Origin: Euryarchaeota archaeon UBA433
Lineage (GTDB): Archaea; Thermoplasmatota; Poseidoniia; Poseidoniales; Poseidoniaceae
Length of the DNA: 48,987 bases
Reading direction: 5' to 3'
Assembly (NCBI GenBank): GCA_002495535.1
Contig: DAFX01000052.1
Span: 1-48,987 of the forward strand
The notes beneath the pieces were generated by a model. The model was not told the DNA's origin, searched no databases, and saw only the letters and a list, made by a program, of their open reading frames with translations. A program made the translations under genes and the position numbers. Of this stretch, positions 27,065-35,903 are shown in pieces (the stretch's first letter is position 1; each line of letters opens with the position of its first letter).

Positions 27065-28882
27065 ATGCTTCCAATCTTTCAAGAAGCAAAGGCCGCAGGC
27101 CACGACATGGGCGAGGGTTTAGGGCGCAGTGTCATCGCTCGTCACCGTTTTGCTCGAACTTGGGCGCTTGGTGACAGAAAGCATCCGCTGGCCTATACGC
27201 CTGCCCTCGTTCTTCTCGAAGGTGATGAGGACATCGATGAAACTCTTGCACCCTTCAGGTCCACCAGCACCAAAGACATCCCTTCCATCTTGTCCATGAA
27301 GAGTCGTCTCCCACTCTCACCACCTACTTTCGATCAACCATCTCCCTCTTGGGAAGTTTCAGTTGGCCACGTTTTGCCTCCTTCGCTTGAAGAAGCAGAT
27401 GCAGGAGAAGCGGCCGGGGTGGCGCAGTTGCTACCAGTTTCATGGCAGCGGCTCAATCATGATGAAGCCTTGACGGATCCAAACTTGCTTCCTGACGTCG
27501 TTGTCTTGGTTGATGCGTTGCAACTCGCAGCCCAACCAGGTCGTTTGATTGAGGCGATTACGGTGCTGAAGCAACGGTTTCCTGGGGCCCTTCTATGGAC
27601 GCCAGGACTTGGTGGTCCTGATAATGTGGCACTGCTGACCTGGTTCGGCGTCGATTTGTTTGACCTTTCACGCAGCAGGCAAGCCTGTGCCGCAGGGGTG
27701 CTGCTGACTGGACAAGGTCCTCGGCATACCGTGGCCACCATGGACGAAAATGCGGATATGTCTCATCAAATCGAACACTGGAAACTGGCTATTGCCGAAG
27801 TTCGTTCTGCTCTGGCTTCCGACCAAATGCGCTCATTGGTCGATAAGCAATCGCTCAACAGTGCACGATCTGTTGAACACCTCAGACGTCATGACGCTCA
27901 CTGCTCGAACATTCCAGGCTTGCTTTCATCCCACGTTGCTCGAACACATGGCTTCCCGTGTCATAGTGCTTCCATCCAAAGCGATCCTCTGATCGCAGAT
28001 TGGGAGTCGTTCATGAACGAATCATACACCGCTCCGGATGGATTGGATACGATTCTAGTCCTGCTCCCGTGCTCGGCAAGAAAGCCGTATCGGTTTTCAA
28101 AATCTCACGGCCGCTTCATTCGGGCGATTGGTACGAGTGCTTGCCATGAAGTGATGGTCACATCGCCGCTCGGCTTGGTTCCACGAGATTTGGAAGAAGT
28201 TTGGCCTGCTGCCCATTACGACTTACCGGTCACCGGCGATTGGTCCGGGGACGAGGAAGCACGAATCGAGCGAATGTTCCAGCGGTTGGTTGACCGCCAC
28301 GCCTACAAGCGCGTCATCAACCATTCAGGAATGGCCCTTTCGCATGCCACCATTCCAGTCATTGACACACGAGGTGGCGAGCGTGCTGGAAGTCACGATG
28401 CACTCGAAAGGCTCAGCGCAGCCGTCCGAGATGCAGTGGATGAATTCAGTGCCCGTGGGCGCAAAAACGAACGGATGCTCCTCGATACCTTTTCGAGTGT
28501 TGCCCGTAAAACGATGAACAACGATCGGTGGGTTGGATCCTTGAAAATCCGAGGTAAACCACCTCGTTATCGCCTCGAAAAAGACGGGAACCAAATGGCG
28601 CTTTGGTCAATCGATCGAGGTGGCTTCTCCCTTTCGAAAGCGGTGATTCGAGATTTGGCGGCAACAAAGGCACTTCCCGAAGTCCACTTGCGACCTGATG
28701 TCAAATGGAAGGGTGACATTTTTGGTACAATTGTCGAACGTCACGACCCCGCAATTCGTTGTGGTTCCGATCTGTTGGTGCTCCAAAACGGTGAGGTTGT
28801 TGGCCTCGCCAGAGCGCATGCACCGGGATGGGAATGGCCAAGCACCCCGGGGCGGTTGGCGAAGTCCCATCAGCGACTTTGA
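27065..28882 (+). CDS. arcS: Archaeosine synthase (ArcS/TgtA2)
   Basis: The protein is about 605 residues. The N-terminal half is a degenerate tRNA-guanine transglycosylase-like barrel (ALLWTPGLGGPDNVALLTWF, GVDLFDLSRSRQA). The middle carries the ArcS signature LLPCSARKPYRFSKSH (from residue 333). The last 75 residues are a PUA domain (IRCGSDLLVLQNGEVVGLAR) that holds the tRNA. ArcS converts preQ0 at position 15 of archaeal tRNA toward archaeosine (G+) by adding lysine or another amine donor, with a partner completing the reaction in some lineages. The start ATG 27065 is preferred; a TTG at 27047 is in frame. No tgtA is in the window. The gene is divergent from the membrane protein on its left. 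Confidence 0.88.
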   Translation: MLPIFQEAKAAGHDMGEGLGRSVIARHRFARTWALGDRKHPLAYTPALVLLEGDEDIDETLAPFRSTSTKDIPSILSMKSRLPLSPPTFDQPSPSWEVSVGHVLPPSLEEADAGEAAGVAQLLPVSWQRLNHDEALTDPNLLPDVVVLVDALQLAAQPGRLIEAITVLKQRFPGALLWTPGLGGPDNVALLTWFGVDLFDLSRSRQACAAGVLLTGQGPRHTVATMDENADMSHQIEHWKLAIAEVRSALASDQMRSLVDKQSLNSARSVEHLRRHDAHCSNIPGLLSSHVARTHGFPCHSASIQSDPLIADWESFMNESYTAPDGLDTILVLLPCSARKPYRFSKSHGRFIRAIGTSACHEVMVTSPLGLVPRDLEEVWPAAHYDLPVTGDWSGDEEARIERMFQRLVDRHAYKRVINHSGMALSHATIPVIDTRGGERAGSHDALERLSAAVRDAVDEFSARGRKNERMLLDTFSSVARKTMNNDRWVGSLKIRGKPPRYRLEKDGNQMALWSIDRGGFSLSKAVIRDLAATKALPEVHLRPDVKWKGDIFGTIVERHDPAIRCGSDLLVLQNGEVVGLARAHAPGWEWPSTPGRLAKSHQRL

Positions 28883-28994
28883 ATGTACACGTTCGGGGGT
28901 TCAGTCCACTGGTTTGCATCATTGTTTCGCGTTGGGAACAAGCGGAGCGATTAAGAAGGGGTGACAAGTCGCCGTTTTCCTTGGAGATGTCCTT

Positions 28995-29453
28995 ATGGCA
29001 CGTATGTACAAGTCACGCAAAGGAAAGAGCGGCTCGAGCAGACCTTTTGTGAGCGAAGCACCAGAGTGGTCAAACACCGATGCTAAAGCGGTCACTGAAC
29101 TCATTCTTGACCTCGGTAAAGCAGGTCACACCACCGCTCAAATCGGTACAATTCTTCGAGATCAACACGCCGTTCCTAACGTCCGACTCGTTCTTGGAAA
29201 GCGCATCGGCGCCGTTCTCCTTGAGAACGACATCGGTGGCACCTACCCAGAGGACATGATGAACCTCATGCGACAAGCTGTGGCCATCATCAACCACTTG
29301 GGCAGTGGCAATCACAAGGACCTTCACAACAAGCGTTCACTCGAGATCACAGAGGCAAAGATTCGCCGATTGGCGAACTACTACAAGAGCGAAGGCCGCT
29401 TGCCAAGCGATTGGCGATACAAGCGAGACGAACTCCGACTCATGGTTGAGTGA
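28995..29453 (+). CDS. rps15: 30S ribosomal protein uS15
   Basis: At 152 residues this matches the archaeal/eukaryotic (S13e-like) uS15 length. It has the archaeal N-terminal extension (MARMYKSRKGKSGSSRP) and the conserved C-terminal helices (INHLGSGNHKDLHNKRSLEI, KIRRLANYYKSEGRLP). It binds the central domain of 16S rRNA early in small-subunit assembly. A GGAGATG site lies 5 bases before the ATG. The next genes on the same strand are a RecJ/Cdc45-like protein and a small helical protein, matching the archaeal habit of pairing rps15 with a RecJ-like gene. Confidence 0.97.
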   Translation: MARMYKSRKGKSGSSRPFVSEAPEWSNTDAKAVTELILDLGKAGHTTAQIGTILRDQHAVPNVRLVLGKRIGAVLLENDIGGTYPEDMMNLMRQAVAIINHLGSGNHKDLHNKRSLEITEAKIRRLANYYKSEGRLPSDWRYKRDELRLMVE

Positions 29454-29523
29454 TTGCTTAATTGGCTCTGTCGCTTCGGCAGACTGATGAACAACGCTTC
29501 ATTCCGCTTAACAAGTGGTGGCC

Positions 29524-30447
29524 ATGAATAATTTGTTAGCCTCCGCTCCATTTGAAGATGCAAAGTCTCGACTCGAGTCGATTTGCAACCAAATTCGTAA
29601 CGCCTCAATGGTTCACATTCACGCACCAGCCGATGCGGTAGGCGTGTTGAGTTTAGCATTCATAGAGGCCGCTTGCCTTGACCTTGACTTGCCATATGCA
29701 CGGAGGTTCATGCCTCCCCACAAAACCATCGCAAGGGATGAAATTGTTCATCCCCAACAGCAGGAGGGTACCTGTCTTTTGTTCCTCGATCCGTTTGAAG
29801 AAACTTGGGCTATTGGGGATCTCAAGCCAAAATCATTCTTGCACCTCACACCAGTGGCTGTACGAGTGCGCCTCGGGTCTAAGAAAAGTGAACGACATGG
29901 GGCGTTGGATGTTGTCGCGCAGTGTGCAGCCATTGCTTCTCAGTTGGCACCGAATGGACAACGAGTCCGACGTTTGCGCCCCTTTGCCGGAACTGGTTTG
30001 TGGCTGCGAGATGCCTTGGATACGACCTTTGATCCCGTTCACACCGCTTTGCGTGACCTCCTGAGCGGGGAGGGTTCGCTTCGTGTGGTCGCTCTGCCAG
30101 ATGTCGCCTCTCCGTCGACTGAAATGATTCCAAACCTCTCACCAAGAATGCTGAAGCGCCTGACAAAAGCCTGGCCCAAGATGGATGTGGATGTTCGTAC
30201 ACAAGCCCTCTCAGAATTGGTGTTGCCATGCCTTACCGATTCCAACCTTTCCACCCCTCGGCTCGAAGAACTGGTATGGCATCGTTTGGTGGTGGGCGAT
30301 CACCCCGTGGATGTTGTCAGTCAAGTGCACATTGCAATGAAAGGGTGGCCTGAGGCGAGCGATGAAGCCAAATTACACGCTTCAAAACTCTCAGATTTTT
30401 TCCTCGTTCACGGTTCATTGGTGCCTGCAGACGAATCGACGGATTGA
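29524..30447 (+). CDS. Degenerate DHH-family (RecJ/Cdc45-like) protein
   Basis: The protein is 307 residues from ATG 29524 (GTG 29515 and GTG 29518 also possible). The N-terminal MVHIHAPADAVGVLSLAFIE (29-48) has the layout of DHH motif I (H-x-D-x-D-G). One of the two Asp positions is replaced by Pro35, leaving Asp37. No DHH motif III is present: FLHLTPVAVRV stands where it is expected. The rest is helical with GALDVVAQCAAIASQLAP resembling the DHH domain's helix. This fits an inactive RecJ/Cdc45-like protein, which in archaea can be part of the CMG-like replicative helicase with GINS. Position after rps15 supports it. The similarity is faint, so an unrelated protein remains possible. Confidence 0.5.
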   Translation: MNNLLASAPFEDAKSRLESICNQIRNASMVHIHAPADAVGVLSLAFIEAACLDLDLPYARRFMPPHKTIARDEIVHPQQQEGTCLLFLDPFEETWAIGDLKPKSFLHLTPVAVRVRLGSKKSERHGALDVVAQCAAIASQLAPNGQRVRRLRPFAGTGLWLRDALDTTFDPVHTALRDLLSGEGSLRVVALPDVASPSTEMIPNLSPRMLKRLTKAWPKMDVDVRTQALSELVLPCLTDSNLSTPRLEELVWHRLVVGDHPVDVVSQVHIAMKGWPEASDEAKLHASKLSDFFLVHGSLVPADESTD

Positions 30448-30472
30448 AACGGAATAGCCTTCTGGGTTGTCT

Positions 30473-30823
30473 ATGGCCATTGAACGACTTCTTACTGGAA
30501 GCATTCGCGACCAAGTGCAAGAACTGATGTCAACCGAAGACCTCGTCATTGAGGCGTTCCGTGACTTGGTCAAGGATGAACTCAAAGCCCACATACGCAA
30601 TAAGGTCGACGAAGATCCAGAACTGAAAGCTGAAATCAAAGAGGCGGTTGCGTACTATTTCCATACCAAGGCAAGAACGATTTACGCTGAATTGAAGGCC
30701 ACAAGAGCAGCAACTCGACTCGGTTTGCGTCTGCTGCCTGATGACTTGCAAGGCGAAGTAGGTGAGGCGGTTGTTTCACTGTTCGAGAAGGAACTCGGTG
30801 CTCTTCTAGAAAAAGCCCTTTGA
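30473..30823 (+). CDS. Small all-helical charged protein
   Basis: This 116-residue protein (ATG 30473; TTG 30467 also in frame) is not recognised. It is almost entirely charged amphipathic helix (FRDLVKDELKAHIRNKVDED, ELKAEIKEAVAYYF). There is no membrane helix or cysteine. It follows the RecJ/Cdc45-like gene by 25 bp. In some archaea this position is taken by Pcc1 or another small gene, but the sequence does not look like Pcc1. A role in binding its neighbours' products is possible but unsupported. Confidence 0.6.
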   Translation: MAIERLLTGSIRDQVQELMSTEDLVIEAFRDLVKDELKAHIRNKVDEDPELKAEIKEAVAYYFHTKARTIYAELKATRAATRLGLRLLPDDLQGEVGEAVVSLFEKELGALLEKAL

Positions 30824-30891
30824 GCTAATTTTCTCACGAAGCATCGTTGAAGTTATGAGCCATGTCGGTTTGGTCAGGGTGAGTGATGTTG

Positions 30892-32940
30892 ATGTCTTGG
30901 CGCCCTTTGCTTTTTGCCACGGTATTTTTGGTTGCTATTATGGCTCCAATGAACTCCAATTTGGTTGGCTTTGCGGAAGCAGAAGACACCGTCGTTTGTT
31001 GCGATTCAGTCGGCTTAGATCTTCATCTCATCGGGTCCGAAAGCAGCGGTACTTTGTCACCATTTGTGCAAGATCTCGGCGATACAACGATGACCAAAAC
31101 CATCGCAAATGCTGTGACCTCTGAAGAGACTGTAGGCACCTGGTCCCTGCCTGAAGTGTGGCCTGGAACCGTGCCAGCATCCACGTGGACGCTTAGCATG
31201 GCGTACGAGGTCACCAATGCAGCAGGTGCCCAAATCAATGCTACAGCTTCCCTCCAAATCGGTTCGCAAACTTTCTCTGCCACTACACCAGCGGGAAATT
31301 CCTTTTTGGCTCAGGGTTCAGGCACACTCAACTTCGACATTGATGTTGAAGCAACATCAATCTCCTCAGCTAGCAATGTCGTCCTCACCATCACAGCAAG
31401 GACTGTTGTGTTTAGTTTACCAGCAGGTGACGCAAAACTGGAATTCCAATGGGGCAGTGAAGACGCAGATTCAATCATCGAGGGCGAGATGCCTCTGCTA
31501 TCACTCAATCTTCTTGAACCCGAAATTGAAGGCTCTGAGGTTTATTTTTCAGTGGTCATTGACTCCTATTGGGGGACCAAAATTCTCTCCAATTCCGACT
31601 CATTGAACATGCGTGTCAACGGTGTTCTCTTGAGCGGTGATCCAATCGAGACCTCTCAAGGTGACGGGGTCCGAGTCACATGGACATGGCTTGATGCAGT
31701 TGGTGGCGAGGAAACAGTAGAGGCTCAAGTGGAATTGGTCCTTCAAGCAGGAAGTGAAACGCTCTCTGGAAGTGCCTCTTTTATCATTGAAACATTCGAC
31801 TCGGACAGCGGCACAGGGACGTATTATCCACCAGATGAGCCATTGCAAACGAACGGTGATGGAAGCCCCCTCGAGATCGTGGGCACCTTCGAAATTACAA
31901 GTGAAGATGGTCAAATCCGATTGACACGGGAAACGAGCATCACACTTGGTGGTGAAATGGCCTTCTGGATGCGTTGGGGTCTTGACCATATTGGCGACGA
32001 GGTGACCGACCTTTCACCGGTTCTCACGAGTTTCCAAGAAGGATCTGTGACCGAGGAAGAGCGAGTCAGTCGAAGCATCGAACCGAATGAAATCAACGAA
32101 TTCGAACGGCAAATGCTGACAGGGGCCACCACCTCATCGGGCCTCTGCTCTTACTACCTCAGCGTCGGTCTCGGGATGGATGGGGAAGAACTGCTGGGGA
32201 GTTTCCGAAACTTCGAAACCATCTCGATCGACCTTGATCTCAATGGCGAGCAGGACGTTGTCAACCACCCGGTCACACTCGTGTTCAAGACTTCGGAATT
32301 CGTTCCCGTCAACCAACAAATGACGTTGCTAAGAAACTTCATCACGGTTCAACCTGCACCGCTGTGGTCTGATTTGACCTTCTCTCTTGACGGTTCATCT
32401 TCCGGTCTTTCTGCCTACCTCGGGCCAAAGGTGCTTGAATCAGATGAGGTCCAACTTTCCCATTCTCGGTATCCGTGGGGCGAAACCATCTCAATAAGCG
32501 GTGAAGATCTTGACCAAGATGAAGATTTCACCTTCAGTTTTATTCCAACCAATGCTCCATTAAACGCACCTATGCCCCTCTTGGCTGGCGTCATTGGTGC
32601 TTTATTTGTCGGTCTCATTGTAGCCTTGCGAATGACTCGCAACCGTGCCCGGCGAATCTTGATGCTTGAAATGGCCTTGTTGCCTCTGATTGCCTTCATT
32701 CACTTCTTTGCATACCCGCCGCTGTTCCTAGGCGGTGCTATCGGTTTCACAATTGTGCTTTGGTGGATTTCAGCCGCTGCGAGCCCACGAAACCGCCCCT
32801 CTGCTGAAGCGATGGAATTGATCAACACCCCAAACATCCCGTGTCCGGCTTGTGGGACAAAAAACGCTGTACTTAGTGAAGAACGTCCTCTTCGCTTTGC
32901 GTGCGCAGGTTGTGAGCGCGTGATCAAACTCGTCGCTTGA
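30892..32940 (+). CDS. Exported membrane protein with C-terminal zinc ribbon
   Basis: The protein is about 682 residues. A signal peptide (LLFATVFLVAIMAPMNS) is followed by about 550 extracellular residues of beta-sandwich-like sequence with Asn/Ser/Thr content suited to glycosylation. Three membrane helices follow (LLAGVIGALFVGLIVAL, MALLPLIAFIHFFAYPPLF, GGAIGFTIVLWWISAA). A cytoplasmic zinc ribbon closes the protein (CPACGTKN, 18 residues, CAGCERV). GGTGA lies 9 bases before ATG 30892 and 3 before ATG 30886; either could be the start. The gene ends at TGATCA, directly abutting the CBS gene's stop. The family is unknown. Confidence 0.72.
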   Translation: MSWRPLLFATVFLVAIMAPMNSNLVGFAEAEDTVVCCDSVGLDLHLIGSESSGTLSPFVQDLGDTTMTKTIANAVTSEETVGTWSLPEVWPGTVPASTWTLSMAYEVTNAAGAQINATASLQIGSQTFSATTPAGNSFLAQGSGTLNFDIDVEATSISSASNVVLTITARTVVFSLPAGDAKLEFQWGSEDADSIIEGEMPLLSLNLLEPEIEGSEVYFSVVIDSYWGTKILSNSDSLNMRVNGVLLSGDPIETSQGDGVRVTWTWLDAVGGEETVEAQVELVLQAGSETLSGSASFIIETFDSDSGTGTYYPPDEPLQTNGDGSPLEIVGTFEITSEDGQIRLTRETSITLGGEMAFWMRWGLDHIGDEVTDLSPVLTSFQEGSVTEEERVSRSIEPNEINEFERQMLTGATTSSGLCSYYLSVGLGMDGEELLGSFRNFETISIDLDLNGEQDVVNHPVTLVFKTSEFVPVNQQMTLLRNFITVQPAPLWSDLTFSLDGSSSGLSAYLGPKVLESDEVQLSHSRYPWGETISISGEDLDQDEDFTFSFIPTNAPLNAPMPLLAGVIGALFVGLIVALRMTRNRARRILMLEMALLPLIAFIHFFAYPPLFLGGAIGFTIVLWWISAAASPRNRPSAEAMELINTPNIPCPACGTKNAVLSEERPLRFACAGCERVIKLVA

Positions 32941-33384
32941 TCACAGGCCAAGGGAACTTAGAGAGCCGACCAGAGAAGTCGCTTGCTTGTAATCCGATGG
33001 GGAGAAATAACCAGAGAATTCATTGTTCTCATCAACCGCTACAACGGCTTGGGGGGAGCGTTTTTTGATTTCAGAAAGAACATATTTGAGCGTGTCTTTT
33101 AGATCAACTTGTAAGAAATCCATCTCCATCCATTCGGCGCATGTGGCCTGACTGGCATCGACTGATTCGGTCATGGCTTTCAGAAATTGATTGTGACCCA
33201 GGACGCCCTTCACGTGGTCCGAATCATTCAGCACCACCACAATACCTCCAGGTACACTCAACATGCGCCGAGCCCCTTCCTGTAAGGTGTCGCTGACCCC
33301 TACGGTGATGTGTTCGTCATCTAAATTCAGGTCTGCAACGGTCTTTGGCATGTCCTGATGAGGCAAGATGCCCTCTATCAGCAT
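32941..33384 (-). CDS. Tandem CBS domain protein
   Basis: The protein is about 147 residues (ATG 33384; TTG 33393 in frame). Two CBS modules fill it. The first spans about residues 15-70 (DEHITVGVSDTLQEGARRM, then GGIVVVLNDSDHVKGVLG). The second spans about residues 80-140 (MDFLQVDLKDTLKYVLSEI, then AVVAVDENNEFSGYFS). CBS pairs bind adenine nucleotides and regulate partner proteins; the partner here is not visible. It starts 14 bp after gltX on the same strand, so it is probably cotranscribed with it. Confidence 0.82.
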   Translation of the reverse strand: MLIEGILPHQDMPKTVADLNLDDEHITVGVSDTLQEGARRMLSVPGGIVVVLNDSDHVKGVLGHNQFLKAMTESVDASQATCAEWMEMDFLQVDLKDTLKYVLSEIKKRSPQAVVAVDENNEFSGYFSPSDYKQATSLVGSLSSLGL

Positions 33385-33398
33385 TCCTTTCAAAGTTC

Positions 33399-35111
33399 TC
33401 AGGAGTGACTGAAGAGAATCACTGTAGGGCTGAGTACCCTTCCGTAACCAATTCGTTCCAGTTGAACCATAGTACCTTCCGGATAATTGTGCTGCTCCAT
33501 TTTTCCATGAAGTTCTATGAGTTCACCATCTTCTGCCATGATGAGGGTTCCATCAACGCTCTGCGCCTCACTAAGCCAGTGAACAATGGGACGGTTGTCT
33601 TGACGGTCAATGGACTGGATTTCACCCGTCCTATCGGTTATATGGAGGTCGGCGAATCCTTTCAATCGGAGGGAACCTTTCCCAAGATCTTGAGATTCCA
33701 ACCACACATGAGGCGGAGTCAAATCGAATGCCCTCTTGCCCTGTTCGGGGTGGTTTGGATGCACGTCGACTTCAATCGATGTGGGGTGTTCCCCAGAAAG
33801 GGTCACTTGTTCGCCATTGCGAATGAAGGCAAGCCTTGGTGCCTCGTCATCAATTTGCTTCGTATTGTGGGAAAACAGCGATGATAACGGGACTGAGATG
33901 TCTTTTTGCGTGACGCCTAGTTCAACCCAGAATGCCCTCAATGCCTCTGCGGTAATGCCTCGCTTTTGCAGGGCTGACAGTGTTGGCAGGCGTGGGTCAT
34001 CCCAGCCAGTGAACAAACCAGCTTCGATATCCCTTCGCATCTGCGAGGTCGAGAAGCCACCCCATTCGTGAACCTTCACACGACCCCAATACATTGTTTC
34101 GGGGTAAGTCCAACCAAAGTGCTCGTACAGGAGCGTTTGTTTTCGAGTGGAGTCCATCAAATCCTTGCCACGAATAATATGCGTGACGCCTTGAAGATGG
34201 TCTTCGACAGCGGATTGGAAATCAAGCAAAGGCCAAACGCGGTATTTGGAACCGATTCCGGGGCGCGGGTGGGGGTGATTCGCGGTGTCCTGCATTCGAA
34301 GAGCAGGCCAGTCTCTCAATGCAGGATTCTTGAGCGTCATATCGGTTTTGACTCGGACAACGGCATCTCCAGGTTTGAAGGTCCCGTCCAACATCTTACC
34401 CCACAATTCGATATTGAGTTCAGGGCTGTTTGGTCGGCATGGGCATTCGGTTTTGTCCACTCTGAAGACTTTGAAGGCTTCACCACTGCACTGGCAAACA
34501 TAACCGAAGCCGGATCTAAGCATTCTTTCGGCATGTTCGTAGTAGTGTGGAATTTGATCGCTTGCGATGACAATGCGGTGAGGTGCGTATCCCAACAACC
34601 ATTCTGCTTCCTTGGGTATGTCATCATAGGCATGGACGAGAGGGGGTTTTACGACGGTATCAGTATCGTCGAATCGTAAGATAAGTTCGCCTTCCCATTC
34701 CCTGGCATATTCTCCGTTAATGACAATGCCACGGGCATGGCCAAAACTCATTGGACCGTTTGGATTTGGGGCAAAACGGAGGACTACTTTGCCCTTTTCA
34801 GCATTTTTAAGTTCAGGTAATCCGGTTCTTCGCTCCTTCTTCTCCCGCTTTTCCAACAGGTGGGGGGCTTCTTCTGCCAAGATTGCACGCAGTGCTTCGA
34901 CTCCCTCATTCGCCGCCATTTGGTTTGCTTCTGCAACCGCTTTGGCGATCAGGGGGGAAATGATCTTGCCGTGAGGTCTTAGATCTGCTCGCGACCCCAT
35001 CAGTCGGCCAATGACAGAACCAGGTGCAGCCTTTCCTTCATACTCAATGGCATTCTGTAATGCCAGATGGCGGAAGGCAGCGAGGGTTGCTTCATCTGGG
35101 GACCAAGACAT
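33399..35111 (-). CDS. gltX: Glutamyl-tRNA synthetase (archaeal type)
   Basis: The protein is about 570 residues from ATG 35111, which has a GGGAGGA site 9 bases upstream; an upstream in-frame start at 35147 is less likely. It is class I with an archaeal N-terminal helical extension. The HIGH-like motif FAPNPNGPMSFGHARG lies at 113-128. A CxC(14)CxC zinc-type knot is present (C206, C208, C223, C225). The KMSKS-like motif is FSTSQ (353-357), followed by an archaeal-type beta-barrel anticodon domain. It charges tRNA-Glu; archaeal GluRS can also mischarge tRNA-Gln for amidation. It sits between rnhB and the CBS gene on the same strand. Confidence 0.95.
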   Translation of the reverse strand: MSWSPDEATLAAFRHLALQNAIEYEGKAAPGSVIGRLMGSRADLRPHGKIISPLIAKAVAEANQMAANEGVEALRAILAEEAPHLLEKREKKERRTGLPELKNAEKGKVVLRFAPNPNGPMSFGHARGIVINGEYAREWEGELILRFDDTDTVVKPPLVHAYDDIPKEAEWLLGYAPHRIVIASDQIPHYYEHAERMLRSGFGYVCQCSGEAFKVFRVDKTECPCRPNSPELNIELWGKMLDGTFKPGDAVVRVKTDMTLKNPALRDWPALRMQDTANHPHPRPGIGSKYRVWPLLDFQSAVEDHLQGVTHIIRGKDLMDSTRKQTLLYEHFGWTYPETMYWGRVKVHEWGGFSTSQMRRDIEAGLFTGWDDPRLPTLSALQKRGITAEALRAFWVELGVTQKDISVPLSSLFSHNTKQIDDEAPRLAFIRNGEQVTLSGEHPTSIEVDVHPNHPEQGKRAFDLTPPHVWLESQDLGKGSLRLKGFADLHITDRTGEIQSIDRQDNRPIVHWLSEAQSVDGTLIMAEDGELIELHGKMEQHNYPEGTMVQLERIGYGRVLSPTVILFSHS

Positions 35112-35168
35112 GTGACTCGTTCCTCCCTGTTGCCTTCCCTTCATCAATTAAGTGGCCTTCGTTTGTGG

Positions 35169-35903
35169 TTAGGGGTCGAACAATGTCCGTTGGTGTTGTT
35201 CCGTCCAAGTTCGCTTTGGTGGGTCTTCACCGTGCAAAAGATTCCAAGCTCGGCTCACGGTTTTCCATGACCAACGGAGGTCCTTGTGGGGTTCTGACCC
35301 TTCGAGCAAGCGCCCAAGTGCTGCCTTTGTATTTGGGTCGGCTGGGTAGCCTGAACCGATTGGGAAACCAATGGTGTTTGCCAACTTCACAATGGCCTCA
35401 TCGCGCTTTACTTTGGCTAGGATGCTTGCCATGCCGACAATAGCGTGGTTGGTATCGGCCTTGTGTTCAGATCGCATGCCGCTGTTTGGCCATGGCCAGT
35501 TCGTTAATCTTGATGCAATTCGGTCGGTAAACCGTTGAGCATTCACATCGCAAGCATCGTTGAGAATTTCAATTCCCTCCTCCACATTTCTTCGAAACGG
35601 ATTGAGAGCTTCAGCAAACAATTCCACCTCGAGCAGATTCAATCCATTGTTGGCCACCGATGCATCAATGCGTGGTGGTGGGCATTCGACGACGGTATGG
35701 AGCCATCCTCTTTGCGATGCTTGTTCATGGAACCATGTCGCCATGTCCAACCTTTTTGCATGAGTCAAATCTTTGGAATCTCGAATGCCTTTCTCCATCA
35801 GCAATGGTAGGTCAACCGTGGGGATGGCTACAGCCCCCACCACGAGAGGTCCAAGCACAGGTCCCCGTCCGGCTTCATCCACACCAGCCGACCACATGCT
35901 CAC
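35169..35903 (-). CDS. rnhB: Ribonuclease HII
   Basis: This 244-residue enzyme has the RNase HII signature GVDEAGRGPVLGPLVV with catalytic Asp and Glu at residues 9 and 10. RDSKDLTHAKR comes next, and HAIVGMASILAKVKRDEAI carries a further catalytic Asp. It cleaves RNA in RNA-DNA hybrids and removes misincorporated ribonucleotides. The GTG at 35903 overlaps the stop of the upstream CARDB-like gene as GTGA; ATG 35897 is two codons further in. The overlap indicates translational coupling to a surface-protein gene, an unusual pairing. A 57-bp gap separates it from gltX. Confidence 0.94.
   Translation of the reverse strand: MSMWSAGVDEAGRGPVLGPLVVGAVAIPTVDLPLLMEKGIRDSKDLTHAKRLDMATWFHEQASQRGWLHTVVECPPPRIDASVANNGLNLLEVELFAEALNPFRRNVEEGIEILNDACDVNAQRFTDRIASRLTNWPWPNSGMRSEHKADTNHAIVGMASILAKVKRDEAIVKLANTIGFPIGSGYPADPNTKAALGRLLEGSEPHKDLRWSWKTVSRAWNLLHGEDPPKRTWTEQHQRTLFDP

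Noticed and set aside
28892..28908. GGGGGTTCAGTCC resembling a T-arm before rps15
   Set aside because: The loop lacks the conserved A58 and there is no matching acceptor or anticodon stem.
30473..30823. Small gene considered as KEOPS subunit Pcc1
   Set aside because: The sequence is all charged helix with none of the beta-strand pattern of Pcc1.
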